From: DATBGO01 sp036558005 | GTDB taxonomy: Bacteria; Actinomycetota; Actinomycetes; Streptosporangiales; Streptosporangiaceae | Direction of reading: 5' to 3' | DNA: 64,000 nt | Assembly (NCBI GenBank): GCA_036558005.1 | Contig: DATBGO010000301.1 | Coordinates: 1-64,000 of the forward strand | Part shown: positions 7,995 through 16,320 of the stretch, in pieces | Position numbering within the stretch: position 1 is the stretch's first letter | How the letters are laid out: each line of letters begins with the position of its first letter | Made by a program: the position numbers and the translations under genes | Notes under the pieces: model-generated | Databases searched by the model: none | What the model saw: only the letters and a program-made list of their open reading frames with translations | Told to the model about the DNA's origin: nothing

Positions 7995-9091
7995 GAATTG
8001 TCCAGGTCGTCTCGTCCTACCATCCGCGCGTAGGCGGGGTGGAAACGCACGTGCGCCAGCTCGCCCAGGGCTGTGCCCGCGCCGGGGACAGCGTGACGGT
8101 CCTCACTCACGAGGTAGCTGGCCGGCCCGCCCGGGAATGGCTGGCCGGGGTCGAGGTGCTCCGGTTCCCGCTGGCGCTGCGCTCGCACGCCTATCCGTTC
8201 TCGCTGCGCCTGCATCGCTACCTGCGGCGGCACGCAGCCGACTTCGATCTCGTGCACGCGCACAATTACCACAACCTCGTCGCCCAGGCCGCGGCGGGCG
8301 CCGGGCTGCCGTTCGTCTTCACCCCGCACTACCACGGCACTGGCCACAGCTGGCTGGCCAGAGCCGGGCACCGGCTCTACCGCGGCCCCGGCGGCCGCCT
8401 GTTCACCGCCGCGAACGCGGTCATCTGCGTCTCACAGCCCGAGCTCGACCTGGTACGCGGGCACTTCCCCGCGGCAGCAGGGAAGGCCGTGGTGATCCCG
8501 AACGGCTCTGACCCGGGACGGCCGGGCCTGGCGGGCACCAGCTCCCGGGCCGGGCCGCCGATGGTGCTGACCGTGGGACGGCTGGAGCGGTACAAGAACG
8601 TGGACCTGATCATCGAGGCGGTCAGGGCACTGCCCGCTCCGGCGGAACTCGTGATCGTGGGCGACGGGCCCGACCGGCCGCGGCTGCAACGCTGCGCCTC
8701 GGCCGCTGGCCCGGACTGCCGGGTACAGTTCACCGGCCGGGTCCCTGACGCCCGGCTGGGCCAGTTGCTGACGCAGGCTGTCGTGATTAGCTCAGCTAGT
8801 GACCACGAAGCATTCGGCCTCACCCTCGCCGAGGGCCTGGCCGCGGGTGCCCGGGTCGTGGCCTCGGCGATCCCGGCCCACGCCGCCTTCGCGCGCCTGG
8901 CCGGCCCGGATGCTCCGGTCACCCTGGCCGACCCGCGCGACACCAGCCGTTTCGCCGCCGTGCTGGCCTCAGCCCTTGCGGCTGGCCGGCTTGCGCCTGC
9001 CAGCCTCAGCCTGCCGTCCTGGGCCGACGTGGTGGAGCAGACCCGCGAGCTGTACTCGCGGCTGGAACCCGCACTCGCGGAGTCAGCTTGA
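7991..9091 (+). CDS. GT4 family glycosyltransferase
   Basis: A 366-residue GT-B enzyme. The N-terminal half has RIVQVVSSYHPRVGG and an HAHNYHN loop. The C-terminal half has VIPNGSD, TVGRLERYKN and the E-x7-E donor-binding motif in EAFGLTLAE. These are hallmarks of retaining GT4 enzymes that use nucleotide sugars. No membrane segment is seen. The GTG start overlaps the upstream stop and the stop overlaps the next TTG start, so it is embedded in the operon. Likely role: a repeat-unit transferase on the cytosolic side. Confidence 0.92.
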   Translation: MRIVQVVSSYHPRVGGVETHVRQLAQGCARAGDSVTVLTHEVAGRPAREWLAGVEVLRFPLALRSHAYPFSLRLHRYLRRHAADFDLVHAHNYHNLVAQAAAGAGLPFVFTPHYHGTGHSWLARAGHRLYRGPGGRLFTAANAVICVSQPELDLVRGHFPAAAGKAVVIPNGSDPGRPGLAGTSSRAGPPMVLTVGRLERYKNVDLIIEAVRALPAPAELVIVGDGPDRPRLQRCASAAGPDCRVQFTGRVPDARLGQLLTQAVVISSASDHEAFGLTLAEGLAAGARVVASAIPAHAAFARLAGPDAPVTLADPRDTSRFAAVLASALAAGRLAPASLSLPSWADVVEQTRELYSRLEPALAESA

Positions 9092-11112
9092 CAGCCACGT
9101 GCCAGCGCCAGCTGGCTGTGACGACGCATCACCAGCCGTCCATGCGATCTGAGCGGGTCCGCCGGGACTACCTGCTCGCAGCGACGGTGCTGGCTGCCAG
9201 CGAGGTGGCCGGGATGCTGGCCATCGTCCGCGCGTATCACATCGGCCAGCACGCGCTGACCAGCGGCTTCGAATTCAGCTGGTTCTGGGCGGGCATGTCA
9301 TTGCTGCTGCTGCCGCCGGCCGCCCTGATCGCCCGCTGGAGCACCCCGCCCGCCGTGCGAACCGCGCTGCTCATCCTGTACGGGCTGGTCAGTTACGCGC
9401 CAAAGCTGCTGCGCAACCCGGTCGGGCCGCTCTACCACGACGAATACGCGCACTGGCGTCAGACCTTCGAGATCCTCACTACCGGCAGGCTCTTCCAGCC
9501 CAACCCCATCATCTCGATCATCGCCCGGTTCCCCGGCCTGCACGCGGCGACCGCCGCGCTGGTGAACGCCACCGGGCTGGGAATCTGGCAGGCGGCCACC
9601 ATACTGCTGGCAGCGTGCCATGTCGCGCTGCTCCTCGGAGTCGCTGCCCTGGCCCGGAGCCTGGGCCTGAACAACCGGGCCGCCTCACTCGTCGCGGTCC
9701 TCTACAGCCTGAACTCCTCGTTCCTGTACTTCGACACGCAGTATGCCTACGAGTCGATGGCCATCACGCTCGTGGTGTGGACGCTCGTGGGCTACATCAA
9801 GGCGATCCGCACCCCGGCGGGCCGGGGACGGGCCGCGTGGTGCGTGCTGACCTTGCTGCTCGCGGCCGGAACGGTGGTCACCCACCACCTGTCCACGTTC
9901 ACTCTCGTGGCAATCATGGCCCTGGTCGCGCTCATCATGAGCGTTCCCTGGCTGGCCCGGCGCGGGGGCTGGCTCCAGACGGCCGGGACAGCCTGGGCGC
10001 TGACCCTTGTCACGGCGCTGATGGCGGTCGCGTGGTTCGGCTATGTCGCGCCGACGACTTATTCATATCTGTCGCCGTTCCTGGGGCAGGGCTTCTCGGA
10101 GCTCATGCAGGTCGCCAGGGGCAGCGGGACGGCCCGCCAGCTGTTCGGGGCCTCGCTATCGCCATGGTGGGAGCAGAAGTCCGCCTACCTGGTGCCGGTG
10201 TTCGCCCTCGGCCTCGCCGCAGGCGGATTGCTGCTGATCCGGGCTCGCGCCCGGGACGGAGGGCTGCCAGCGGGCCGCCGCCGCGGGCTCATGTGCGCGT
10301 TCGCCGTCCTCGGCCTGGTGTACTTCCCGTCGACGATCTTCATCTTGTCGCCCGCCGGAGCCGAGGGCGCCCGCCGGTCCTGGGCTTTCACCTGGTTCGG
10401 GCTGTGCGTGCTGTCGGGCCTGGCTGTGGTGTGGCTGCTCGACTGGTCCTGGCACCGCGGGCGCCAGTGGCTGCGAGTCAGCCTGTACTCAGGCCTGACG
10501 GCCGCGCTGGCGATCGCCATGATCGGCGGCACCGCAGCGGGCCTGGACGCCTCCTACCGGTTCCCCGGCCCGTTCCTGTATGGCTCTGACGCCCGCTCGG
10601 TAACCTCCGAGCTACTCGGCACGAGCCGGTGGTTCACTGCCCGGTTCGGCGTGCACAACAATGTCATCACTGACCGCTATACCGGTCTCATCTTCGGCTC
10701 GCTGGGCCTGCAGAATACCGCTTCCCCGTCGGCCGGCTTCCCGGTCTACAACCTGTACCTGGCCAAGCCCGGCCAGCCGATCAAGCCCTCCTTCCTGCTC
10801 TTCGATCTGGGCTTGTCGCATTACACCTACCTGATCGTCGACCGGCGCATGGAGTATCAGGTACCAGAACTCGGGATGTACTTCACGCCCGACGAGCCCG
10901 CCGCGCAGTTCCAGCCGCACGACGGCAGGTCGGTCTTCTACGGCAGGCTGGGCAAATTCAGCACCACACCGTGGATGATCAAGGTTTTCCAGTCCGACAA
11001 CTACATCATTTACCGGCTGAATCTGCCGGCCGCGGCGGCCAGCTATCAGCCGCAGCCGCCGCCCTCAGGCCGGGGGAAGCTGCCGCAGGGAAGGTTCCTG
11101 GTGACGCCGTGA
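9088..11112 (+). CDS. Polytopic GT-C-like membrane protein
   Basis: A 674-residue protein with roughly eleven or twelve membrane helices and a hydrophilic C-terminal region. After the first helices comes an extracytoplasmic loop with YHDEYAHWR. A DE or DD pair there is the catalytic/donor-binding signature of GT-C transferases that use polyprenyl-phosphate sugars. A large extracytoplasmic domain (~500-640) follows the helices. The start is a TTG overlapping the upstream stop; an in-frame ATG at 9142 is an alternative. GT-C assignment rests on topology and the acidic loop only; a polymerase-like (Wzy-type) role in this operon is also possible. Confidence 0.8.
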   Translation: MTATCQRQLAVTTHHQPSMRSERVRRDYLLAATVLAASEVAGMLAIVRAYHIGQHALTSGFEFSWFWAGMSLLLLPPAALIARWSTPPAVRTALLILYGLVSYAPKLLRNPVGPLYHDEYAHWRQTFEILTTGRLFQPNPIISIIARFPGLHAATAALVNATGLGIWQAATILLAACHVALLLGVAALARSLGLNNRAASLVAVLYSLNSSFLYFDTQYAYESMAITLVVWTLVGYIKAIRTPAGRGRAAWCVLTLLLAAGTVVTHHLSTFTLVAIMALVALIMSVPWLARRGGWLQTAGTAWALTLVTALMAVAWFGYVAPTTYSYLSPFLGQGFSELMQVARGSGTARQLFGASLSPWWEQKSAYLVPVFALGLAAGGLLLIRARARDGGLPAGRRRGLMCAFAVLGLVYFPSTIFILSPAGAEGARRSWAFTWFGLCVLSGLAVVWLLDWSWHRGRQWLRVSLYSGLTAALAIAMIGGTAAGLDASYRFPGPFLYGSDARSVTSELLGTSRWFTARFGVHNNVITDRYTGLIFGSLGLQNTASPSAGFPVYNLYLAKPGQPIKPSFLLFDLGLSHYTYLIVDRRMEYQVPELGMYFTPDEPAAQFQPHDGRSVFYGRLGKFSTTPWMIKVFQSDNYIIYRLNLPAAAASYQPQPPPSGRGKLPQGRFLVTP

Positions 11113-12047
11113 CGGAGCCGGACAACGTGCCGAGCCGCCTCGCGCTGGTGTGGCTGGCAGCCTGGCCGCTCTGGTCCCTGGCGATTTTTGCCGGCCTGGC
11201 GCTGGTACGTCTGCTGCCCGCTGGCTACCCACGCGCGGTGGCCGCAGTGCCGATCTTGCTCCTGGTCCCCGGATCGGTGACGCTCGGCGCGTTGTTCCAT
11301 CCGCAGCGCAGGCCCAGGGGAATAACGTTCGCCTGCTACGCGACGCTGCTCGGTGCGGTCTGGACCGCCTTCGCCTCGCTCCTGCTGTACCTGCAGGGCG
11401 TGCTCATCACCGCGGGCAGCACCTACCTCTGCCTGCTGATCATCTGCGCCGTGCTGGCCCTGGCGGCACAGGCACGGCTGGTGCTCGGATCGCCGGGCCG
11501 CGGCCGCCGGGCCGCCCGGGAGCCAGCCGCGGCGGATTCGTTCTACGCCGAGCGCAACGATGCCCAGGCACCAGTCTCCCGGGGGGCCGGACTGTACTGC
11601 GCCGCCGCGGTCGTGGCCGGGGTGTGCCTGCTGGGCGGCGGACTTTATGCCTACGACCATCATCCGCAGCCTGCCGCGGCCGGCTACACCATGCTTGACT
11701 GGGCCGGATTGCCGCCAACCGGCAACGTCACGATCAGCGCCGCCGGTGCGAGGCTGGGATTTCAGATCGTCCGGCATGGACCGGGCACGGGCACCTACCT
11801 GCTCAGCGCGGCGTGGCTGGGCTCGCCGCCGCGGCCGCTGGCGGCTCCGGTGACCGTGCGCGTCGGCTCTGGCCGGACCTACCGTGGTGCCCTCTTCGTC
11901 CCGTCGCCCCCTGACGGCTGCATCTACCGGATCGAGATGACGCTGACCGCGGCCCGGCAGAGCGATCCGCTGACCAGGCAGCCGCAGAGCTGGTCGCTCG
12001 ACGCTGACGTCCGCGACCCGAGTAAGCCATCGAAGAAATGCACGTGA
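11109..12047 (+). CDS. Unknown membrane protein of the polysaccharide operon
   Basis: A 312-residue protein I do not recognise. It has about four N-terminal membrane helices (~10-125), a charged cytosolic linker, a fifth helix (~165-190, GLYCAAAVVAGVCLLGGG) and a ~120-residue C-terminal domain predicted outside the cell. That domain is rich in beta-type stretches and has a Cys in PPDGCIYRIEMTL and one near the end (KKCT). The GTG start overlaps the previous stop and the 3' end overlaps the flippase gene by 10 nt, so it is an integral operon member. A role assisting transport, polymerisation or chain attachment is only contextual. Confidence 0.8.
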   Translation: MTEPDNVPSRLALVWLAAWPLWSLAIFAGLALVRLLPAGYPRAVAAVPILLLVPGSVTLGALFHPQRRPRGITFACYATLLGAVWTAFASLLLYLQGVLITAGSTYLCLLIICAVLALAAQARLVLGSPGRGRRAAREPAAADSFYAERNDAQAPVSRGAGLYCAAAVVAGVCLLGGGLYAYDHHPQPAAAGYTMLDWAGLPPTGNVTISAAGARLGFQIVRHGPGTGTYLLSAAWLGSPPRPLAAPVTVRVGSGRTYRGALFVPSPPDGCIYRIEMTLTAARQSDPLTRQPQSWSLDADVRDPSKPSKKCT

Positions 12048-13537
12048 GGGTGACTCAGCTCGCCGGGCCGGCCCGGCGGGTACCTGGCTACCTGGTCCGG
12101 GCCAGGTCCGACAGCCTGGTTCGCAACAGCCTCTACCTGATGGCGTCCACGGTGGTGACCGCGGCGCTGGGTTACGTGTTCTGGGCCGTCGCGGCGCACG
12201 TATTCACCAGCCAGCAAGTGGGCATCGCCAGCGCGGTGATCTCGTTGTGCTCGACCGCGGCGCTGCTCACTTACCTCGGCTCATCGGCGATCCTGATTGA
12301 ACGGCTGCCCGCCAGCGAAGGCTCATCGGAATGGACCGCCATCCTCATCCGGGTCACGCTGACCACAGCAGCGGTAACGGCGGTAGCGACCGCCGCCACC
12401 GTGCCGCTGATGCTGACATCCCGTGACTACCGGCTGTTCTTCAGCGGGCCGGCGCCGGTCATCCTCGCGGTGGCCGGCGCCGCGGCCTGGACCGTCGTCA
12501 ACTTGTTCGGCGCGGCCTGCATAGCGGCCCGCCGCGCCGGGCGGCTGCTATCGATCCAGGCCCTGATCAGCGCGTCCAAGATACTGCTGGCGGTGCTGCT
12601 GGCGGCCGCGGGCTCGCGCGCGGCCGGCCTGGTGCAGGCCTGGGCCGCCAGCACCGTGCTGGGTATCGGGACTGGCGCCGCCTGGCTGATACCGCGGATG
12701 AGGCTGGGCAGGCGGCCCGGCCCCCGGCCGCGCCGCCAGCCCGCCGCTGATTTCCGGCTGCGATCGCCGGCCCGTCCGCGGCACAAGCGAGCAGTCACGC
12801 CGCCCACCGCCCAGTCGGTCCGCCATCTGCTGGGCCAGCACCTGACGAGCGTGGGTGGCGCCGTCACCCCGCTGGTCCTGCCCGTCCTCGTGGTCTTCAG
12901 GCTCGGCGTCACGCCTAATGCCTACTTCTACATCACCTGGATGATGGGGGCAGCGTTCTTTATGGTCAGCCCGTCAGTGGCGCAGGCGATATTCGCTGAG
13001 GGCGTGCGGGCGCACGCTGATCTGCGTGCTGTGGTGGTGCGAGCGCTGCGAGTGATCTTCATCCTGCTCATCCCGGCGATGGCGGTGATGATCGCTGGCG
13101 GCAGGCTATTGCTGGGACTGTTCGGGGCCTCCTATGCCGCCGCCGGATACGGGTTGCTGATCCTGCTGGCGATATCCGCCCTGCCCGACGCGGTCTCCAA
13201 CGTCGCCGTGGCAGTGTTCCGGGTCACCGGGCGGCTGGGCTACTCGGCTGCGCTCAACCTGGGCATCCTGGTCCTGACCCTCACCGGAGCATGGATCCTG
13301 ATGCCCAGGCTCGGCATCGCCGGCGTGGGCGTGGCCTGGCTCGGGGCGCAGGTCGCCGGGGCGATTGCCAGCGCGCCTGGCTATGCCCGCCTGCGCAAGC
13401 CGGTGACCCTGCACACGCTGGCCGCCGCTCCCGGCGATCAGCTGCCCGCAGCGCTAGCATCGCAGGCTGGCCTGCTGCAGCTGATGGACCTGGCCAGGCG
13501 CCAGTCCATAGACCAGGTCCAGGGCCGCCCGCGCTAG
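12038..13537 (+). CDS. Oligosaccharide flippase (Wzx-like, MOP superfamily)
   Basis: A 499-residue protein with twelve to fourteen membrane helices in the layout of polysaccharide flippases of the MVF/MATE/Wzx superfamily. It has the NSLYLMASTVVTAALGYVFW first helix and a basic cytosolic loop in the middle. It would flip lipid-linked repeat units to the outer face of the membrane. It is the last gene of the rightward operon, overlapping the preceding gene by 10 nt. With GT2, GT2, GT4 and a GT-C-like protein upstream, this completes a Wzx-dependent pathway apart from an initiating phosphoglycosyltransferase, which is not in the window. Confidence 0.9.
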   Translation: MHVRVTQLAGPARRVPGYLVRARSDSLVRNSLYLMASTVVTAALGYVFWAVAAHVFTSQQVGIASAVISLCSTAALLTYLGSSAILIERLPASEGSSEWTAILIRVTLTTAAVTAVATAATVPLMLTSRDYRLFFSGPAPVILAVAGAAAWTVVNLFGAACIAARRAGRLLSIQALISASKILLAVLLAAAGSRAAGLVQAWAASTVLGIGTGAAWLIPRMRLGRRPGPRPRRQPAADFRLRSPARPRHKRAVTPPTAQSVRHLLGQHLTSVGGAVTPLVLPVLVVFRLGVTPNAYFYITWMMGAAFFMVSPSVAQAIFAEGVRAHADLRAVVVRALRVIFILLIPAMAVMIAGGRLLLGLFGASYAAAGYGLLILLAISALPDAVSNVAVAVFRVTGRLGYSAALNLGILVLTLTGAWILMPRLGIAGVGVAWLGAQVAGAIASAPGYARLRKPVTLHTLAAAPGDQLPAALASQAGLLQLMDLARRQSIDQVQGRPR

Positions 13538-13614
13538 CTCCTGCCGGGGCGGATACTCCGGCCGCGGCGCCGCCACTATCATTACCCGCAGTCCTCATCT
13601 CGTCGCTGCTCGCC

Positions 13615-13827
13615 ATGCACGCCAACCCTTTACAGGACCTGCTGACAGTGCGCCCATATCCCGGGAACGACCCGTGTTGCCGGTGCGGGCATCCGCATAG
13701 CGTGCACCGTCACTACCGGTGCGGCTCAGAGTGCGCGCTGTGCGCGCGGTGCGCGCGTTACCGGCCGCGGGCTGGCTCGCTGGCCAGGGCGGTGAGCCGG
13801 GTGATTACTCGCTGCCGCCGACGCTGA
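13615..13827 (+). CDS. Small Cys/His-rich (zinc-ribbon-like) protein
   Basis: A 70-residue reading frame with CCRCGHPHSVHRHYR followed by CALCARC. The spacing C-x2-C, H-x2-H, C-x2-C resembles small zinc-binding proteins that are common and uncharacterised in actinomycetes. The N-terminus (MHANPLQDLLT) and basic C-terminus are unremarkable. No clear Shine-Dalgarno precedes the ATG. It lies between the flippase gene and a convergent GT4 gene. The metal-ligand pattern is the only support, so the gene is plausible but not certain. Confidence 0.45.
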   Translation: MHANPLQDLLTVRPYPGNDPCCRCGHPHSVHRHYRCGSECALCARCARYRPRAGSLARAVSRVITRCRRR

Positions 13828-13842
13828 CATTGCTCCGCGCGA

Positions 13843-15135
13843 TCAGCGGACGGCTCGGTCACGCCGCAGCAGCGCGCCAGAGTAGATTTCGGCGATGCGC
13901 GGCGCCACGGCGGAAACCTCGAATTGCCGTGCCCGCAGCCGCCCTGCCTCCCCCATCCGGCGCCGCGCCTGCGGATCCTCCAGCAGGCCGTCCAGGGCCG
14001 CGGCCAGCGCGCCCGGGTCAGCCGGAGGGACCAGCAGCCCGGTAGCGGCGTGCTGGACCACGTCGCGTAGGCCGCCGACGTCGGATGCGACCACGGGCAG
14101 CCCGGCCAGCATCGCCTCGATAGCTACCTGCCCCATCGGCTCACCCCACACCGATGGCACGACGGCGGCGCACGCGCGCAGCCACGACGCCATGACCTGT
14201 GCGGACGGGACATTGCGGGCGACAATGATCCCCGGGTCTTCAATTCTCGGCGTATCCGGCATGGCAGTGCCGATCATTACCAGCGGCGGCCGGTTGCGCA
14301 TTCTGCGCCGCGCCTCAAGCAGCACATCCACGCCTTTGTGCCGCCCGAGCGCCCCGACGAACATGAGGTAGCCGTCTTCGGCTGGCAGGAAGGCCGGCCG
14401 GGGCGCCGACTCGGCCAGCGCCCGGAGGCCGTCAGGCACCATCGTCGGCACGATGTCGATCTCCTGGCTTGCGGGCAGGGCCAGCCGCGATCCGGCGGCG
14501 ACCGCAGTGCTGAGCGCGATGTAACGGTCAGCGCGCCGGTGCAGGAGCCGGCTTGCCCGCAGCCCTGTGGTGATCGCCGCGCCCTTGAGCAGTCCGTACT
14601 GCCCGGGCGCGCACGCGAGGCACTTCACCAGCTGAGGGCCGCTGCAGGGCCGGCCCACGACAGGGTCCGCGCGGCCAGGCTGATCCGCAATGCCGCGGCT
14701 GCCCTGCATGAGCGTCTTCTTCGCGCACCCGAGCCCGTAATCATGCAGGGTCACCACGTGTGCGGGACCACGGCCCTCCCGGTGCAGCGGCAAATATGAG
14801 TACTGCAGCCAGCTGTGGCTGTGCACCACGTCGGGGCGCTCCCGCTGCAGGGCACTGCGCAACGCCATGACCGCACCCGGGTCGGGAATCGTCGGGTGGA
14901 ACGGGCGGGCCGTGTCCGCGTGCAGGGCGCTCAGGCCGGTGCTCCAGCCGCGGATACGGATGACCCGCACGCCATCGAGCACCTCCTCATGTGGCTGGTC
15001 CGCGGTCTGCAGCGTCACGACGGTAACCGTATGACCCAGCCGGACCAGCTCACGGGACAATGTCTCGACATGCCGTTCAAGTCCGCCGATGACCGGCCGG
15101 TAGAAGTCCGTCAGCTGCACGATGCGCATGGGCAT
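13843..15135 (-). CDS. GT4 family glycosyltransferase
   Basis: A 430-residue GT-B enzyme. It starts MRIVQLTDFYRPVIGG (a second ATG lies 6 nt downstream), has the HSHSWLQYSY loop, a Cys-rich insertion (CSGPQLVKCLACAPG, plus GLGCAKK) in the N-terminal half, and the E-x7-E motif EPMGQVAIE in the C-terminal half. The Cys cluster occurs in some GT4 enzymes, but its role is unknown. The gene begins 5 nt after the stop of the GH26-like gene at 15141, so the two are co-transcribed. Confidence 0.92.
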   Translation of the reverse strand: MPMRIVQLTDFYRPVIGGLERHVETLSRELVRLGHTVTVVTLQTADQPHEEVLDGVRVIRIRGWSTGLSALHADTARPFHPTIPDPGAVMALRSALQRERPDVVHSHSWLQYSYLPLHREGRGPAHVVTLHDYGLGCAKKTLMQGSRGIADQPGRADPVVGRPCSGPQLVKCLACAPGQYGLLKGAAITTGLRASRLLHRRADRYIALSTAVAAGSRLALPASQEIDIVPTMVPDGLRALAESAPRPAFLPAEDGYLMFVGALGRHKGVDVLLEARRRMRNRPPLVMIGTAMPDTPRIEDPGIIVARNVPSAQVMASWLRACAAVVPSVWGEPMGQVAIEAMLAGLPVVASDVGGLRDVVQHAATGLLVPPADPGALAAALDGLLEDPQARRRMGEAGRLRARQFEVSAVAPRIAEIYSGALLRRDRAVR

Positions 15136-15140
15136 CGCCG

Positions 15141-16178
15141 CTATCCGGACCGCTGCGCTGCCGGGATCGGCGACGATCGCACGAACGCCCTGGCGCCGCG
15201 GCGGAAGGCGGCGAAGGCCGCCGGGCTCGTGATGCGCCAGGCGTGCCCCTGAGCGATCTCGTCGAACCAGACGAAGCCGAGCAGCCCGTAGCTGCGCACG
15301 CCGCTGAACAGGTCGCTGACCTTCGCAGGCTGGTCAGCGGCAGGATCCGCACCCGTCTCGGCGATGAGGATCGGGGCCGCGGTTAGTTCCCGCACCGCGA
15401 CGACGGTCGGCCCGAACACCTCGGCAAAGCTCGATGATGACTTGTAGTAGTAACCGTCGATGCCCACCCAGGTCACATACGACTTGCCCGGCCACCAGGG
15501 CGACGGGCCCGGAATGTGGACCGGATCAGAGTTGTCGATGATGTTGACCTGCCACAGCCAGATCACGTTGCTGGCACCGGTGGCGCGGAACACGTTGACG
15601 ACGTGCCGCCATGCGGCTACGAAGGTCGCCGCCGGGGTGTGCTGATTGCCCCACGGGTACCAGTTGCCATTCATCTCGTGCGCGAAGGACACCACCACCC
15701 TGGACCCGAATGCCTTGACCGCGGCGGCATAGCCGCGCAGGTAGGCGTCTTGCCGTCCGGCGGCAATGCTGGCCAGCGTGACGTCCTTCGGGTCCATCTG
15801 GATGAGCGTGATCGCCCCATGCTGTGCCGCCTGCGCGGCGAACTGTGGCTGGAACGGGTATCCCCACGGGCTGTAATAGGCCACCAGGTTGGGCTGCCTG
15901 CCGATGTTCTGCGCGAACTGGTTGACGCCCGTATAGGTGTTGGGCGCGGTCGGCTCGTGCACGCCCAGGTACCGCACGACCGGGGTGGGATGAATGACCG
16001 GCCCCTGGTTGAGCTGGTGGTAGGCGACGAAGCCGAGTCCGGTCCCGATGATCAGTACCACGCATCCGATCAGGACGCCATAGCGCCAGCTGAACGATCG
16101 CCAGCTCAGGGACGTCCAAGCCGGGAAGTCGGGGTGTGACCGCTGGGTCATGGTGCGCTCAGGGCTGTGCCGCGTCAC
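15141..16178 (-). CDS. GH26-like glycoside hydrolase, membrane-anchored
   Basis: The third GH26-like paralogue. It has a cytosolic head of ~30 residues, a signal-anchor (GVLIGCVVLIIGTGLGFVAY), then the catalytic domain with FAHEMNGNWYPWG (acid/base) and LIAETGADP (nucleophile). FAHEMN replaces the FGHEMN of the other copies. I chose a GTG preceded by AGGAG at 7 nt over a downstream ATG at 16151 with a weaker site. It is followed within 5 nt by a GT4 gene and lies 142 nt after the PMT-like gene. No copy of the conserved upstream element is seen before it, so it probably depends on read-through from the element at 18100-18204. Confidence 0.85.
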   Translation of the reverse strand: MTRHSPERTMTQRSHPDFPAWTSLSWRSFSWRYGVLIGCVVLIIGTGLGFVAYHQLNQGPVIHPTPVVRYLGVHEPTAPNTYTGVNQFAQNIGRQPNLVAYYSPWGYPFQPQFAAQAAQHGAITLIQMDPKDVTLASIAAGRQDAYLRGYAAAVKAFGSRVVVSFAHEMNGNWYPWGNQHTPAATFVAAWRHVVNVFRATGASNVIWLWQVNIIDNSDPVHIPGPSPWWPGKSYVTWVGIDGYYYKSSSSFAEVFGPTVVAVRELTAAPILIAETGADPAADQPAKVSDLFSGVRSYGLLGFVWFDEIAQGHAWRITSPAAFAAFRRGARAFVRSSPIPAAQRSG

Positions 16179-16320
16179 GCCAGAACTCCTGTTGCCGGTC
16201 GGCGAGGTGGTGCGGGGCGAGTCACAACACCGAGTTGCTTCCTGATCCTGCTGGCCCTCCGGTAGCCGCGCAGCGGCCAGCCGGGCTGCGGGCCGGTTGG
16301 TTGCAGCCAAGCTTATTCGC

